A model generated the notes under the pieces. It saw only the letters and a program-made list of their open reading frames with translations. It ran no database searches and was not told the DNA's origin. The translations under genes were made by a program, and so were the position numbers. From the NCBI RefSeq assembly GCF_000931445.1, contig NZ_CP010849.1:3968001-4032000 (forward strand): a stretch of 64,000 bases of DNA. The letters run 5' to 3'. This DNA comes from Streptomyces cyaneogriseus subsp. noncyanogenus (GTDB lineage Bacteria > Actinomycetota > Actinomycetes > Streptomycetales > Streptomycetaceae). Positions 43,983 to 52,390 of the stretch are shown here, piece after piece; positions within the stretch are counted from its first letter, which is position 1, and every line of letters starts with the position of its first letter.

Positions 43983-45494
43983 ATGCCCAGTGCAGAATCG
44001 ACGCCAGCGAGCGTGCACGAGCCGGAGCCGGTGCGTCCGACCAGGGAGGACGCGGTCGCCGCGGCCGGCAGTGAGCTGATCGGCGGTCCCGTCGGCCGGC
44101 GTGCCCTGCCGGGTACCTCCTGGTGGACGCCGGTGCGAGTGATCGCGCTCGTGGCGATCGGCATGTTCGCCCTCGGCCTGGTCCAGAAGGCGCCCTGCTA
44201 CAACGGCGCCTGGTTCTTCGGCGCCAGCTCGCAGTACACGCACGCCTGCTACTCGGACATTCCGCACCTCTACCAGGGGCGTGGCTTCGCCGACGGACTC
44301 GTGCCGTACTTCGACAAGATCTCCGGCGACATGGAGTACCTCGAATACCCGGTGCTCACCGGTCTGTTCATGGAGGTGGCGTCCTGGCTCACGCCGGGCA
44401 GCGGCAGCCCGCAGGACCAGGCGCAGTGGTACTGGATGGCCAACGCCGGGATGCTCATGGTGTGCGCGGCCGTCATCGCCGTGTGTGTGACCCGGACTCA
44501 CGGCCGGCGCCCCTGGGACGGCCTGCTGGTCGCCTTGGCCCCCGCCTTCGCGCTCACCGCGACCATCAACTGGGACTTGCTCGCCGTGGCCCTGACGGCC
44601 GCCGCGATGCTGATGTGGGCGCGCAGCCGCCCGCTGGCCGCCGGCATCCTGCTCGGGCTGGCCACGGCGGCCAAGCTCTACCCCTTCCTGCTCCTGGGCC
44701 CCCTGCTCGTGCTGTGCTGGCGCGCGGGCAAGTGGCGGGAGTTCGGCAAGGCGCTGATCGGGGCGGCCGGCGCCTGGCTCGTGGTGAACGTCCCGGTGAT
44801 GCTGTTCGCCTTCGACGGATGGTCGAAGTTCTACACGTTCAGCCAGGAACGAGGCGTCGACTTCGGCTCCTTCTGGCTGATCATCGCCCAGAACACGGCC
44901 GACCCGCTCAGCACCGACACCGTCAACACGCTCGCCCTGGTGCTGATGGTGCTGTGCTGCGGCGGCATCGCGGCCCTCGCGCTGGCGGCCCCACGGCGCC
45001 CGCGCTTCGCTCAGCTCGCCTTCCTGATCATCGCCGCGTTCGTCCTGACCAACAAGGTCTATTCACCCCAGTACGTGCTGTGGCTGGTGCCGCTGGCCGC
45101 GCTGGCCCGGCCCAAGTGGCGGGACTTCCTCGTCTGGCAGGCGTGCGAGGTGGCGTACTTCCTGGGCATCTGGCTCTACCTCGCGTATACGACCAGCGGG
45201 GACGCCCACAAGGGACTGCCGACCGAGGGCTACCACTGGGCCATCGGCGTGCACCTGCTGGGCACGCTGTACCTGTGCGTCGTGGTCGTGCGCGACATCC
45301 TGATGCCGGAGCGGGACCCGGTGCGCCGGACCGGCGGCGACGACCCTTCGGGCGGTGTGCTCGACGATGCCCCGGACGTCTTCGTGCTCGGCCCGGTGGC
45401 CCGCTCCTCACCGCGTGCTTCCTCCGCCGACGGTGCCGCCGCGGGTCCTCAGGTGGAGTGGGGTGCCGACCGGGCGGGCGGCGGATCGTCCTGA
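43983..45494 (+). CDS. Polytopic glycosyltransferase (GT87/DUF2029-like)
   Basis: 503 residues from ATG 43983 (ATG 43974 also possible; GGCAGG lies upstream of both). After a cytoplasmic N-terminus of about 45 residues there are about ten membrane helices. The large first outer loop carries CYSDIPHLYQGRGFADGLVP and MEYLEYPVLTGLFMEVASWL, typical of polyprenol-sugar-using GT-C mannosyltransferases (Asp in the DI-motif, EYP). KVYSPQYVLWLVPLAALARP is another family-specific run. It probably transfers mannose or another sugar from a polyprenyl phosphate outside the membrane; the exact acceptor is unknown. The C-terminal about 55 residues are hydrophilic. Confidence 0.8.
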   Translation: MPSAESTPASVHEPEPVRPTREDAVAAAGSELIGGPVGRRALPGTSWWTPVRVIALVAIGMFALGLVQKAPCYNGAWFFGASSQYTHACYSDIPHLYQGRGFADGLVPYFDKISGDMEYLEYPVLTGLFMEVASWLTPGSGSPQDQAQWYWMANAGMLMVCAAVIAVCVTRTHGRRPWDGLLVALAPAFALTATINWDLLAVALTAAAMLMWARSRPLAAGILLGLATAAKLYPFLLLGPLLVLCWRAGKWREFGKALIGAAGAWLVVNVPVMLFAFDGWSKFYTFSQERGVDFGSFWLIIAQNTADPLSTDTVNTLALVLMVLCCGGIAALALAAPRRPRFAQLAFLIIAAFVLTNKVYSPQYVLWLVPLAALARPKWRDFLVWQACEVAYFLGIWLYLAYTTSGDAHKGLPTEGYHWAIGVHLLGTLYLCVVVVRDILMPERDPVRRTGGDDPSGGVLDDAPDVFVLGPVARSSPRASSADGAAAGPQVEWGADRAGGGSS

Positions 45495-45536
45495 GCGACG
45501 GCACGGGCACGGGCGGAGCGCCGGTGCCCGACCGGC

Positions 45537-45570
45537 GAAGGCCGTACCCGGGAGACCGGGTACGGCCTTC
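45537..45570. terminator. Bidirectional terminator
   Basis: Perfect 15-bp stem (45537-45551 with 45556-45570), GAGA tetraloop, between convergent genes. Confidence 0.85.
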
Positions 45571-45591
45571 GTGCTGCTGCCGGGCCGATGC

Positions 45592-46623
45592 TCAGCGGTC
45601 GATGAGCCGGTCGAACTGCGTGGTGGTGTGCCGCAGGTGGGCCACCAGCTCGTCCCCGACCTTGGGCTCCGGAGCGTCCGCGGGCACGAACAGGATCGAG
45701 ACCTGCATGTGCGGCGGCTCGGCGAACCAGCGCTGCTTGCCGCCCCAGACGAACGGGGAGAGGTTGCGGTTGACGGTGGCGAGGCCGGCCCGGGCCACCC
45801 CCTTCGCGCGGGGCATGACGCCGTGCAGCGCCTTCGGGGCCTCCAGGCCCACCCCGTGCGAGGTACCGCCCGCCACGACCACCAGGAAGCCGTCCGAGGC
45901 CGCCTTCTGCTGCCGGTAGCCGAAGCGCTCGCCCTTGGTCACGCGCGTGACGTCGAGAACGGAGCCGCGGTATTCGGTGGCCTCGTGGTCACCCAGCCAC
46001 AGCCGGGTTCCGATGCGCGCCCGGAACCGGGTCTGCGGGAACTGCTGCTGCAACCGGGCCAGGTCCTCGGCCCTGAGATGACTGACGAACATGGTGTGCA
46101 GCGGCAGGCGCGCCGCGCGCAGCCGGTCCATCCAGCCGATGACCTCCTCGACGGCGTCCGAGCCGTCGGTGCGGTCCAGCGGCAGGTGGATGGCGAAGCC
46201 CTCCAGCCGGACGTTCTCTATGGCGGCGTGCAACTGGGGCAGGTCCTGCTCGCTGATGCCGTGACGCTTCATCGAGGACATCACCTCGATGACCACCCGG
46301 GCTCCGACAAGCCCGTACACGCCGTCGACGGACGAGACCGAGCGCACCACCCGGTCGGGCAGCGGAACCGGTTCCTCACCGCGCCGGTAGGGCGTCAGAA
46401 CCAGCAGGTCACCGCTGAACCAGTCCTTGATCCGCGCGGCCTCGTACGTGGTGCCGACGGCGAGGACGTCGGCACCGAGCCGCGTCGCCTCCTCCGCGAG
46501 CCGTTCGTGTCCGAAGCCGTAGCCGTTGCCCTTGCAGACCGGGACGAGCCCCGGGAACTGCTCCTGCACGTGCTTGTGGTGCGCCCGCCAGCGCGCGGTG
46601 TCGACGTAGAGCGTGAGCGCCAT
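45592..46623 (-). CDS. Alanine-racemase-like PLP-dependent protein
   Basis: 343 residues. The PLP Lys motif of fold-type III enzymes is at FPGLVPVCKGNGYGFGHERL (the PVxKxNxYG pattern of alanine racemase). ARVVIEVMSSMKRHGISEQD and the C-terminal beta-domain run (GDHEATEYRGSVLDVTRVTK) also fit. The N-terminal barrel is divergent from Alr, and the second active-site Tyr is hard to place. ATG 46623. It is directly downstream of femX (about 108 bp), so supplying or processing an amino acid for the peptidoglycan side chain is plausible. It is not the housekeeping alr. Confidence 0.75.
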   Translation of the reverse strand: MALTLYVDTARWRAHHKHVQEQFPGLVPVCKGNGYGFGHERLAEEATRLGADVLAVGTTYEAARIKDWFSGDLLVLTPYRRGEEPVPLPDRVVRSVSSVDGVYGLVGARVVIEVMSSMKRHGISEQDLPQLHAAIENVRLEGFAIHLPLDRTDGSDAVEEVIGWMDRLRAARLPLHTMFVSHLRAEDLARLQQQFPQTRFRARIGTRLWLGDHEATEYRGSVLDVTRVTKGERFGYRQQKAASDGFLVVVAGGTSHGVGLEAPKALHGVMPRAKGVARAGLATVNRNLSPFVWGGKQRWFAEPPHMQVSILFVPADAPEPKVGDELVAHLRHTTTQFDRLIDR

Positions 46624-46731
46624 GGCCGGACCTGGAACCTTTCTCGTGGCTGAGGTGTGACGAAGGGAGGGAAGCTGTGGGAGCCGTCGAAACAGTGGGG
46701 CTTCGAGGCTACGGGAGCGGCGGGCGACCGC

Positions 46732-47853
46732 TCAGCGGCGGGACATGTAGATGTCCAGCGCCTTGTGGAGGAGCTTGTTCAGCGGGAAGTCCCACTCGCC
46801 GAGGTACTCGGCGGCCTGGCCGCCCGTGCCCACCTTGAACTGGATCAGGCCGAAGAGGTGATCGGTCTCGTCCAGCGAGTCGGAGATGCCGCGCAGGTCG
46901 TAGACGGTCGCGCCGAGCGCGTAGGCGTCCCGCAGCATGCGCCACTGCATCGCGTTCGAGGGCCGGACCTCACGGCCGATGTTGTCGGAGGCGCCGTAGG
47001 AGTACCAGACGTGCCCGCCCACGATCAGCATCGTGGCCGCGGAGAGGTTCACGCCGTTGTGGCGGGCGAAGTACAGCCGCATGCGGTTGGGGTCCTCGCT
47101 GTTGAGGGCCGTCCACATACGCTGGAAGTACGACAGCGGGCGGGGCCGGAACTTGTCGCGCACGGCCGTGATCTCGTACAGCCGCTGCCACTCCTCCAGG
47201 TCGTGGTAACCGCCCTGGACGACCTCGACGCCGGCCTTCTCGGCCTTCTTGATGTTGCGGCGCCACAGCTGGTTGAAGTCCTTGTGGACCTCTTCCAGGG
47301 AACGGTTGGCCAGCGGCACCTGGAAGACGTACCGGGGCTGTACGTCGCCGAAGCCGGCGCCGCCGTCCTCGCCCTGCTGCCAGCCCATGCGGCGCAGCTT
47401 GTCGGAGACCTCGAAGGCGCGCGGCTCGATGAAGTCGGCCTCCATGTCGCGCAGCCGCTTCACGTCCGGGTCCTGGATGCCCTTCTTGATGGTCGTGGCG
47501 TCCCAGCGCCGGATGATCACCGGGGGACCCATCTTGACCGAGAAGGCACCCTGCCGCTTCAGGTGCGCCAGCATCGGCTCCAGCCACTCCTGGAGGTTGG
47601 GCGCGAACCAGTTGATGACCGGGCCCTCGGGCAGGTAGGCCAGGTAGCGCTTGATCTTGGGGAGCTGCCGGTAGAGGACCAGGCCGGCGCCGACCAGTTC
47701 ACCCGTGCGCTCGTCGAACCAGCCGAGGTTCTCCGAGCGCCATTCCGCCTTCACGTCCGCCCAGGCCGGGACCTGCATGTGACTCGCCGACGGCAGGCTC
47801 TGGATGTAGGCCAGATGCTGCTCTCGACTGATGGTCCTCAGGGTCAGGCTCAT
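46732..47853 (-). CDS. femX: FemX-type peptidoglycan bridge formation (FemABX) aminoacyltransferase
   Basis: 373 residues. FemABX GNAT-like twin fold: HMQVPAWADVKAEWRSENLG and RYLAYLPEGPVINWFAPNLQ at the N-terminus; FNQLWRRNIKKAEKAGVEVV is the tRNA-binding coiled region; GGHVWYSYGASDNIGREVRP, SNAMQWRMLRDAYALGATVY and YDLRGISDSLDETDHLFGLI form the second domain, typical of FemX/MurM. In Streptomyces such an enzyme adds the first Gly to the LL-diaminopimelate side chain using Gly-tRNA. ATG 47853 follows GAGGAGCGCCCCGA. Confidence 0.92.
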   Translation of the reverse strand: MSLTLRTISREQHLAYIQSLPSASHMQVPAWADVKAEWRSENLGWFDERTGELVGAGLVLYRQLPKIKRYLAYLPEGPVINWFAPNLQEWLEPMLAHLKRQGAFSVKMGPPVIIRRWDATTIKKGIQDPDVKRLRDMEADFIEPRAFEVSDKLRRMGWQQGEDGGAGFGDVQPRYVFQVPLANRSLEEVHKDFNQLWRRNIKKAEKAGVEVVQGGYHDLEEWQRLYEITAVRDKFRPRPLSYFQRMWTALNSEDPNRMRLYFARHNGVNLSAATMLIVGGHVWYSYGASDNIGREVRPSNAMQWRMLRDAYALGATVYDLRGISDSLDETDHLFGLIQFKVGTGGQAAEYLGEWDFPLNKLLHKALDIYMSRR

Positions 47854-47907
47854 TCGGGGCGCTCCTCGGGCTGGTGTGTCCCCATGTGGTCAGGGGCTCC
47901 GGCTCTC

Positions 47908-48001
47908 AGGGCCTGTCCGGTGGATCCTGCCGGAGACGCGGGGGTCTGGCCCCGCGGGCCGGGTTGTTTCGTCCTCCGGCCCGATCCGCCGGACAGGCCC
48001 T
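47908..48001. mobile_element. MITE-like element with 19-bp terminal inverted repeats
   Basis: 94 bp bounded by AGGGCCTGTCCGGTGGATC (47908-47926) and its complement with one difference (47983-48001). The tips GGGCCTGTCCGGCGGATC resemble, as I recall, the ends of IS5-type elements common in Streptomyces. The interior is GC-rich, hairpin-forming and has no open frame. No clear target-site duplication is visible. It lies about 55 bp upstream of femX, where it could affect expression. Confidence 0.6.
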
Positions 48002-48055
48002 AGCGCCGAAGCCTACTGCGCCTCAGGGACGCCCCGGCTGGGCGTACGGCACCTT

Positions 48056-48082
48056 CGCCCCGGCCTGTTGGCGGCCGGGGCG
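48056..48082. terminator. Hairpin after the small membrane protein
   Basis: CGCCCCGGCC (48056-48065) pairs with GGCCGGGGCG (48073-48082); a TTT run follows on the plus strand. On the minus strand it lies downstream of the gene ending at 48118. Confidence 0.6.
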
Positions 48083-48117
48083 TTTCCCGGTGTTCCGAAC
48101 GGGTGGTGTCCGTGGCG

Positions 48118-48432
48118 TCAGTCGATGACCCCGCCGAAGAGGCCACCGTGCGCCATGCCCAGGAAGAAGCCGATGCCCGCGGCTCCGAGACCCAGGATGA
48201 GCCCGAAGCGCTCCCGGGTCGTCTCGGAGATCCACTGGCCGTAGGCACCGGTGAGCAGACCGATGAGGCCGGTCCACGAGCTGAGCAGGTGCAGATGGTG
48301 GAACATCGCCGTCACGAACGACGTGATGCCCAGCACCAGGGTCACCGCGAGGAGCGCGTCCTGGCGGGGGTGGGGCTTGCCGTCCGTGGCGAAAAGGCCG
48401 CCGGCGGTGTTGGGTCGCAATGCCTGTGCCAT
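48118..48432 (-). CDS. Small integral membrane protein, unknown function
   Basis: 104 residues with about three membrane helices: LLAVTLVLGITSFVTAMFHH, SWTGLIGLLTGAYGQWI and FGLILGLGAAGIGFFLGMAH. The His-rich FHHLHLL loop is notable. It is a streptomycete-conserved protein of unknown function located upstream of rpsF. ATG 48432 follows a strong AGGAGG; the longer frame to 48750 is not supported. Confidence 0.75.
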   Translation of the reverse strand: MAQALRPNTAGGLFATDGKPHPRQDALLAVTLVLGITSFVTAMFHHLHLLSSWTGLIGLLTGAYGQWISETTRERFGLILGLGAAGIGFFLGMAHGGLFGGVID

Positions 48433-48748
48433 GGGGCACCTCCTGCGAGAGACGGCGCATCGTAGCGCCATACACACCCGATGTGTACAGATTGACCGGC
48501 TCTGCGGCCGGATTTCAACCGGAAGCGGGTGTGCGGGTAGTCTGTACCGTCTGCACCGGTGTCTGCCCAGGAAGGCAGTCAGGCGGTCAGGCCCACGCCC
48601 CGGACTCATGGGGCCGGCCTGGTGGACCGCCGTTCGCCCCTCATTGTCAGTGGCGGCTGTTTGACTGACGGGCACTGTTGCATACGCATCGCAACCCTCC
48701 TGCCACGGAACGACCGTGGCCGCTGAGTCCAAAGGAGGTGGGTTCCAC
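48433..48748. promoter_or_regulatory. rpsF operon leader/promoter region
   Basis: 316 bp. A TTGACC at 48492-48497 is a possible -35 but I see no convincing -10 at standard spacing. This is where the r-protein operon promoter and any S6/S18-binding leader structure should lie. Confidence 0.4.
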
Positions 48749-49039
48749 ATGCGTCACTACGAGGTGATGGTCATCCTCGACCCCGATCTCGAGGAGCGCG
48801 CTGTCTCCCCGCTGATCGAGAACTTCCTTTCTGTCGTCCGTGACGGTGGCGGAAAGGTCGAGAAGGTCGACACCTGGGGCCGTCGTCGTCTCGCGTACGA
48901 GATCAAGAAGAAGCCCGAGGGCATCTACTCGGTCATCGACCTGCAGGCCGAGCCTGCGGTCGTCAAGGAGCTCGACCGCCAGATGAACCTGAACGAGTCG
49001 GTCCTCCGGACCAAGGTCCTCCGTCCCGAGACCCACTGA
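48749..49039 (+). CDS. rpsF: 30S ribosomal protein S6
   Basis: 96 residues, MRHYEVMVILDPDLEERAVS then WGRRRLAYEIKKKPEGIYSV, the standard S6 sequence. A perfect AAAGGAGGTG ribosome site lies upstream. First gene of rpsF-ssb-rpsR-rplI. Confidence 0.97.
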   Translation: MRHYEVMVILDPDLEERAVSPLIENFLSVVRDGGGKVEKVDTWGRRRLAYEIKKKPEGIYSVIDLQAEPAVVKELDRQMNLNESVLRTKVLRPETH

Positions 49040-49114
49040 GCCTTCCGCTCAGCGGTTCCGGGATCCGAGTAGCAGCACAAGCAGCCAGCAGCAAACCCGC
49101 CGAGAGGTTCCCCC

Positions 49115-49687
49115 ATGGCAGGCGAGACCGTCATCACGGTCATCGGCAATCTTGTCGACGACCCCGAGCTGCGCTTCACCCCGTCCGGTGCGGCCGTCGC
49201 GAAGTTCCGTGTCGCGTCCACTCCCCGCACCTTCGACCGCCAGACCAACGAGTGGAAGGACGGCGAAAGCCTCTTCCTGACCTGCTCGGTCTGGCGCCAG
49301 GCGGCGGAGAACGTCGCCGAGTCGCTCCAGCGAGGCATGCGCGTCATCGTGCAGGGCCGGCTGAAGCAGCGGTCCTACGAGGACCGTGAGGGCGTCAAGC
49401 GCACGGTCTACGAGCTGGACGTCGACGAGGTCGGCGCCAGCCTGCGCAACGCCACGGCCAAGGTCACCAAGACCTCGGGCCGCGGTGGCCAGGGTGGTTA
49501 CGGCGGCGGTGGCGGCCAGGGTGGCGGCGGCTGGGGCGGTGGCCCCGGTGGCGGCCAGCAGGGCGGCGGCGCTCCCGCCGACGACCCGTGGGCGACCGGC
49601 GCTCCCGCCGGTGGCAACCAGGGCGGCGGCGGCGGTGGCTGGGGCGGCGGCTCCGGCGGCGGCTACTCGGACGAGCCCCCCTTCTAG
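49115..49687 (+). CDS. ssb: Single-stranded DNA-binding protein
   Basis: 190 residues. OB fold in residues 1-110: MAGETVITVIGNLVDDPELR, TFDRQTNEWKDGESLFLTCS and QGRLKQRSYEDREGVKRTVY. A long Gly-rich linker (about 120-180) leads to the acidic tip YSDEPPF, which binds replication partners. ATG after CCGAGAGGTTCCCCC. It protects ssDNA in replication and repair and is the main vegetative SSB in this operon. Confidence 0.96.
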   Translation: MAGETVITVIGNLVDDPELRFTPSGAAVAKFRVASTPRTFDRQTNEWKDGESLFLTCSVWRQAAENVAESLQRGMRVIVQGRLKQRSYEDREGVKRTVYELDVDEVGASLRNATAKVTKTSGRGGQGGYGGGGGQGGGGWGGGPGGGQQGGGAPADDPWATGAPAGGNQGGGGGGWGGGSGGGYSDEPPF

Positions 49688-49769
49688 GTCGCCGGGCCGG
49701 GCCCTCGGGCCTGGCCGGACCGAGAGGGCGGGCCGTACCCACACTTCTTGATCACACAGGAGATACACC

Positions 49770-50006
49770 ATGGCGAAGCCGCCTGTGCGCAAGCCGAAGA
49801 AGAAGGTCTGCGCGTTCTGCAAGGACAAGGTCACGTACGTGGACTACAAGGACACGAACATGCTGCGGAAGTTCATTTCCGACCGCGGCAAGATCCGTGC
49901 CCGCCGCGTGACCGGCAACTGCACCCAGCACCAGCGCGATGTCGCCACGGCCGTGAAGAACAGCCGTGAGATGGCGCTGCTGCCCTACACGTCCACCGCG
50001 CGATAA
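49770..50006 (+). CDS. rpsR: 30S ribosomal protein S18
   Basis: 78 residues. It begins MAKPPVRKPKKKVCAFCKDK and contains DTNMLRKFISDRGKIRARRV and GNCTQHQRDVATAVKNSREM. The N-terminal CxxC (CAFC) with a later Cys shows the zinc-binding (C+) form, the counterpart of the zinc-free paralogue seen in other loci. Preceded by CACAGGAGATACACC. Confidence 0.97.
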   Translation: MAKPPVRKPKKKVCAFCKDKVTYVDYKDTNMLRKFISDRGKIRARRVTGNCTQHQRDVATAVKNSREMALLPYTSTAR

Positions 50007-50024
50007 GGGAAGGGTGACCGACTC

Positions 50025-50471
50025 ATGAAGATCATCCTCACCCACGAGGTCACCGGCCTCGGCGCCGCGGGCGACGTTGTCGACGTCAAGGACGGTTACG
50101 CTCGCAACTACCTGATCCCGCGGAAGTTCGCTATCCGCTGGACCAAGGGCGGCGAGAAGGACGTCGAGCAGATCCGTCGTGCTCGCAAGATCCACGAGAT
50201 CCAGACCATCGAGCAGGCCAACCAGGTGAAGGCCCAGCTCGAGGGCGTCAAGGTCCGCCTGGCCGTTCGCGCCGGCGACGCCGGTCGGCTCTTCGGTTCC
50301 GTCACCCAGGCCGACATCGCCTCGGCGATCAAGGCTGCCGGTGGCCCCGAGGTCGACAAGCGCCGCATCGAGGTGACCGCGCCGATCAAGACCCTGGGCG
50401 CCCACGAGACGTCCGTGCGTCTGCACCCCGAGGTTGCCGCCACGGTCAACATCGAGGTTGTCGCGGCCTGA
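50025..50471 (+). CDS. rplI: 50S ribosomal protein L9
   Basis: 148 residues: MKIILTHEVTGLGAAGDVVD, KDGYARNYLIPRKFAIRWTK, a central helix and the C-terminal domain RLFGSVTQADIASAIKAAGG. Last gene of the operon, followed by a strong terminator. Confidence 0.97.
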   Translation: MKIILTHEVTGLGAAGDVVDVKDGYARNYLIPRKFAIRWTKGGEKDVEQIRRARKIHEIQTIEQANQVKAQLEGVKVRLAVRAGDAGRLFGSVTQADIASAIKAAGGPEVDKRRIEVTAPIKTLGAHETSVRLHPEVAATVNIEVVAA

Positions 50472-50493
50472 GTGCCGCACTCGCTGAAGCGGT

Positions 50494-50530
50494 GAGAGGG
50501 GCCGCACCCCTGGTGGGTGCGGCCCCTCTC
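50494..50530 (+). terminator. Terminator of rpsF-rplI
   Basis: Perfect 16-bp GC-rich stem (50494-50509 with 50515-50530). Confidence 0.85.
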
Positions 50531-50577
50531 ATGTCCGGGAGAACCCGGGCGCCGGAAGCCGTTGTCCGAAGCGCGGG

Positions 50578-50591
50578 GTTTCACGTGAAAC
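50578..50591. promoter_or_regulatory. parS site 10
   Basis: Perfect GTTTCACGTGAAAC between rplI and the MATE gene; its end lies 3 bp from the MATE stop codon. Confidence 0.93.
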
Positions 50592-50593
50592 GG

Positions 50594-51931
50594 TCAGCGG
50601 CTCGCGCCGGTGACGACCCAGCGCCCGGAGCGGCTGCGGAGCCAGAGCGTCAGCATCCGCACGGTCATCATCAGCGTCATGGCCGCCCAGATCGCCGTGA
50701 GACCACCACCGAGGACCGGGACAAGAAGGGCCACCGGCGTGAAGACCGCCAGGGTGAGCAACATCGCCCAGGCAAGGTAGGGCCCGTCACCGGCGCCCAT
50801 CAGGACGCCGTCCAGGACGAAGACCACCCCGCAGATCGGCTGGGACACGGCAACGATGATCAGCGCCGGCAGTGCGGCGTCCTTGACCGCGGAATCGCCG
50901 GTGAACAGCGGAAGGAACGCCGGGCGGGCGACCACGACCAGCACGCCCAGCCCGATCCCGACCGCAACGCCCCACTCCACCATCCGGCGGCAGACCGCGC
51001 GGGCACCCTGGGAGTCGCCGGCCCCGAGGTAGCGTCCGATGATGGCTTGCCCCGCTATGGCGATGGCGTCGAGCGCGAAGGCGAGCAGGCTCCAGAGGGA
51101 CAGGATGATCTGGTGGGCGGCGATGTCGGCATCACCGAGACGGGCCGCGACGGCAGTGGCGATCATCAGGATGGCCCGAAGGGAGAGCGTACGGACCAGC
51201 AAGGGCACCCCGGCCTGGGCCGAGGCCCTGATCCCCGCGGCGTCCGGGCGCAGGGAGGCCCCGTGCCGCCGGGCTCCTCGGACGACCACTGCCAGGTAGA
51301 CCGCGGCCATGCCGCACTGGGCGATGACGGTGCCCCAGGCGGAACCGGCGATGCCGAGACCGGCACCGTAGACGAGTCCCACGTTCAGCGCGGCGTTGGC
51401 GACGAAGCCCGCGACAGCGACGTAGAGAGGTGTCCTGGTGTCCTGCAACCCGCGGAGGACACCGGTCGCGGCCAGCACCACGAGCATGGCGGGGATGCCG
51501 AGGGCGGAGATGCGCAGGTAGGTGGTGGCGTACGGGGCAGCGGTGGTGGAGGCACCGAAGAGGTCCACGAGGAACGGTGCCGTGGGCAGGACGAGGGCGA
51601 TGACGGCGGCGCCGAGCAGCAGCGCCAGCCAGATGCCGTCCATGCCCTGGCGGATCGCGGCCTGCGGATCGCCCGCGCCGACACGCCGGGCGACGGCCGC
51701 CGTGGTGGCATAGGCGAGGAAGACGAACACGCTGACGGCGGTGGTCAGGAGAGCCGAGGCGACGCCGAGTCCGGCGAGCTGGGCCGTACCGAGATGGCCG
51801 ACGATCGCGCTGTCGGCCATGACGAAGAGCGGCTCGGCGACGAGTGCGCCGAAGGCCGGGACGGCCAGCGCGACGATCTCTCGGTCGTGCTGTCGCCGTT
51901 TGGTCCCGGAGCGCGCGGGGGCCTGTGTCAT
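50594..51931 (-). CDS. MATE family (DinF-type) efflux transporter
   Basis: 445 residues with twelve membrane helices. Family signatures: HDREIVALAVPAFGALVAEP, FVMADSAIVGHLGTAQLAGL, the GTAQLAGLGVASALL helix and ADIAAHQIILSLWSLLAFAL with the second-half GQAIIGRYLGAGD motif. It is an Na+- or H+-driven multidrug/metabolite exporter; the position next to rplI and dnaB is conserved in streptomycetes. I use ATG 51931; a TTG at 51940 is also open. Confidence 0.9.
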   Translation of the reverse strand: MTQAPARSGTKRRQHDREIVALAVPAFGALVAEPLFVMADSAIVGHLGTAQLAGLGVASALLTTAVSVFVFLAYATTAAVARRVGAGDPQAAIRQGMDGIWLALLLGAAVIALVLPTAPFLVDLFGASTTAAPYATTYLRISALGIPAMLVVLAATGVLRGLQDTRTPLYVAVAGFVANAALNVGLVYGAGLGIAGSAWGTVIAQCGMAAVYLAVVVRGARRHGASLRPDAAGIRASAQAGVPLLVRTLSLRAILMIATAVAARLGDADIAAHQIILSLWSLLAFALDAIAIAGQAIIGRYLGAGDSQGARAVCRRMVEWGVAVGIGLGVLVVVARPAFLPLFTGDSAVKDAALPALIIVAVSQPICGVVFVLDGVLMGAGDGPYLAWAMLLTLAVFTPVALLVPVLGGGLTAIWAAMTLMMTVRMLTLWLRSRSGRWVVTGASR

Positions 51932-52390
51932 GAGCACCAATCTAATCGTCCACAGGTAATGGATGCAAAGCCTTTGTGGTCCTTACTTGTCGTCTCTGGG
52001 TGTGCACTGGCGTGCACCGTCGGCAGCGATGTTGCCCCGATGGAGAAAGTTTTTCTTCTGCACAGCCGGTGGACGCCAAATCCGCAGGTCAGGGCGGTTT
52101 CCGAGAGGTGGGCGCGGGCTTGTTCACAGGGCTGTCCACCGGCTCGTGCACAGGTTTCGCGCAGTTCTCCACAGCATCGGGGCGGTCGTCCACATGGCCT
52201 GTGGATAACCAGATTGGCTGACGCTGTCCGTGGCCCTACGGTGGTCCGGCGCCTGCTCCGTTCGCCGGGACGCAAACGATGGCAAAACCGGCGCCGATGA
52301 ACCGGAGGCCGGGCGTCTCATGTGTCAGTGCCGTGCCGTAGAAAAAAGGGCAGGGCTAGGTCCGCCGTGCGGACGAGAGGAGGTGGCTCG
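51932..52390. promoter_or_regulatory. dnaB upstream region with DnaA-box-like cluster
   Basis: 459 bp without a gene. DnaA-box-like 9-mers lie at 51946 (TCGTCCACA), 52120 (TTGTTCACA), 52132 (CTGTCCACC), 52144 (TCGTGCACA), 52165 (TTCTCCACA), 52186 (TCGTCCACA) and 52200 (TGTGGATAA, complement of the E. coli consensus TTATCCACA). Six fall within 89 bp, 180 bp before the dnaB start. Confidence 0.65.
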
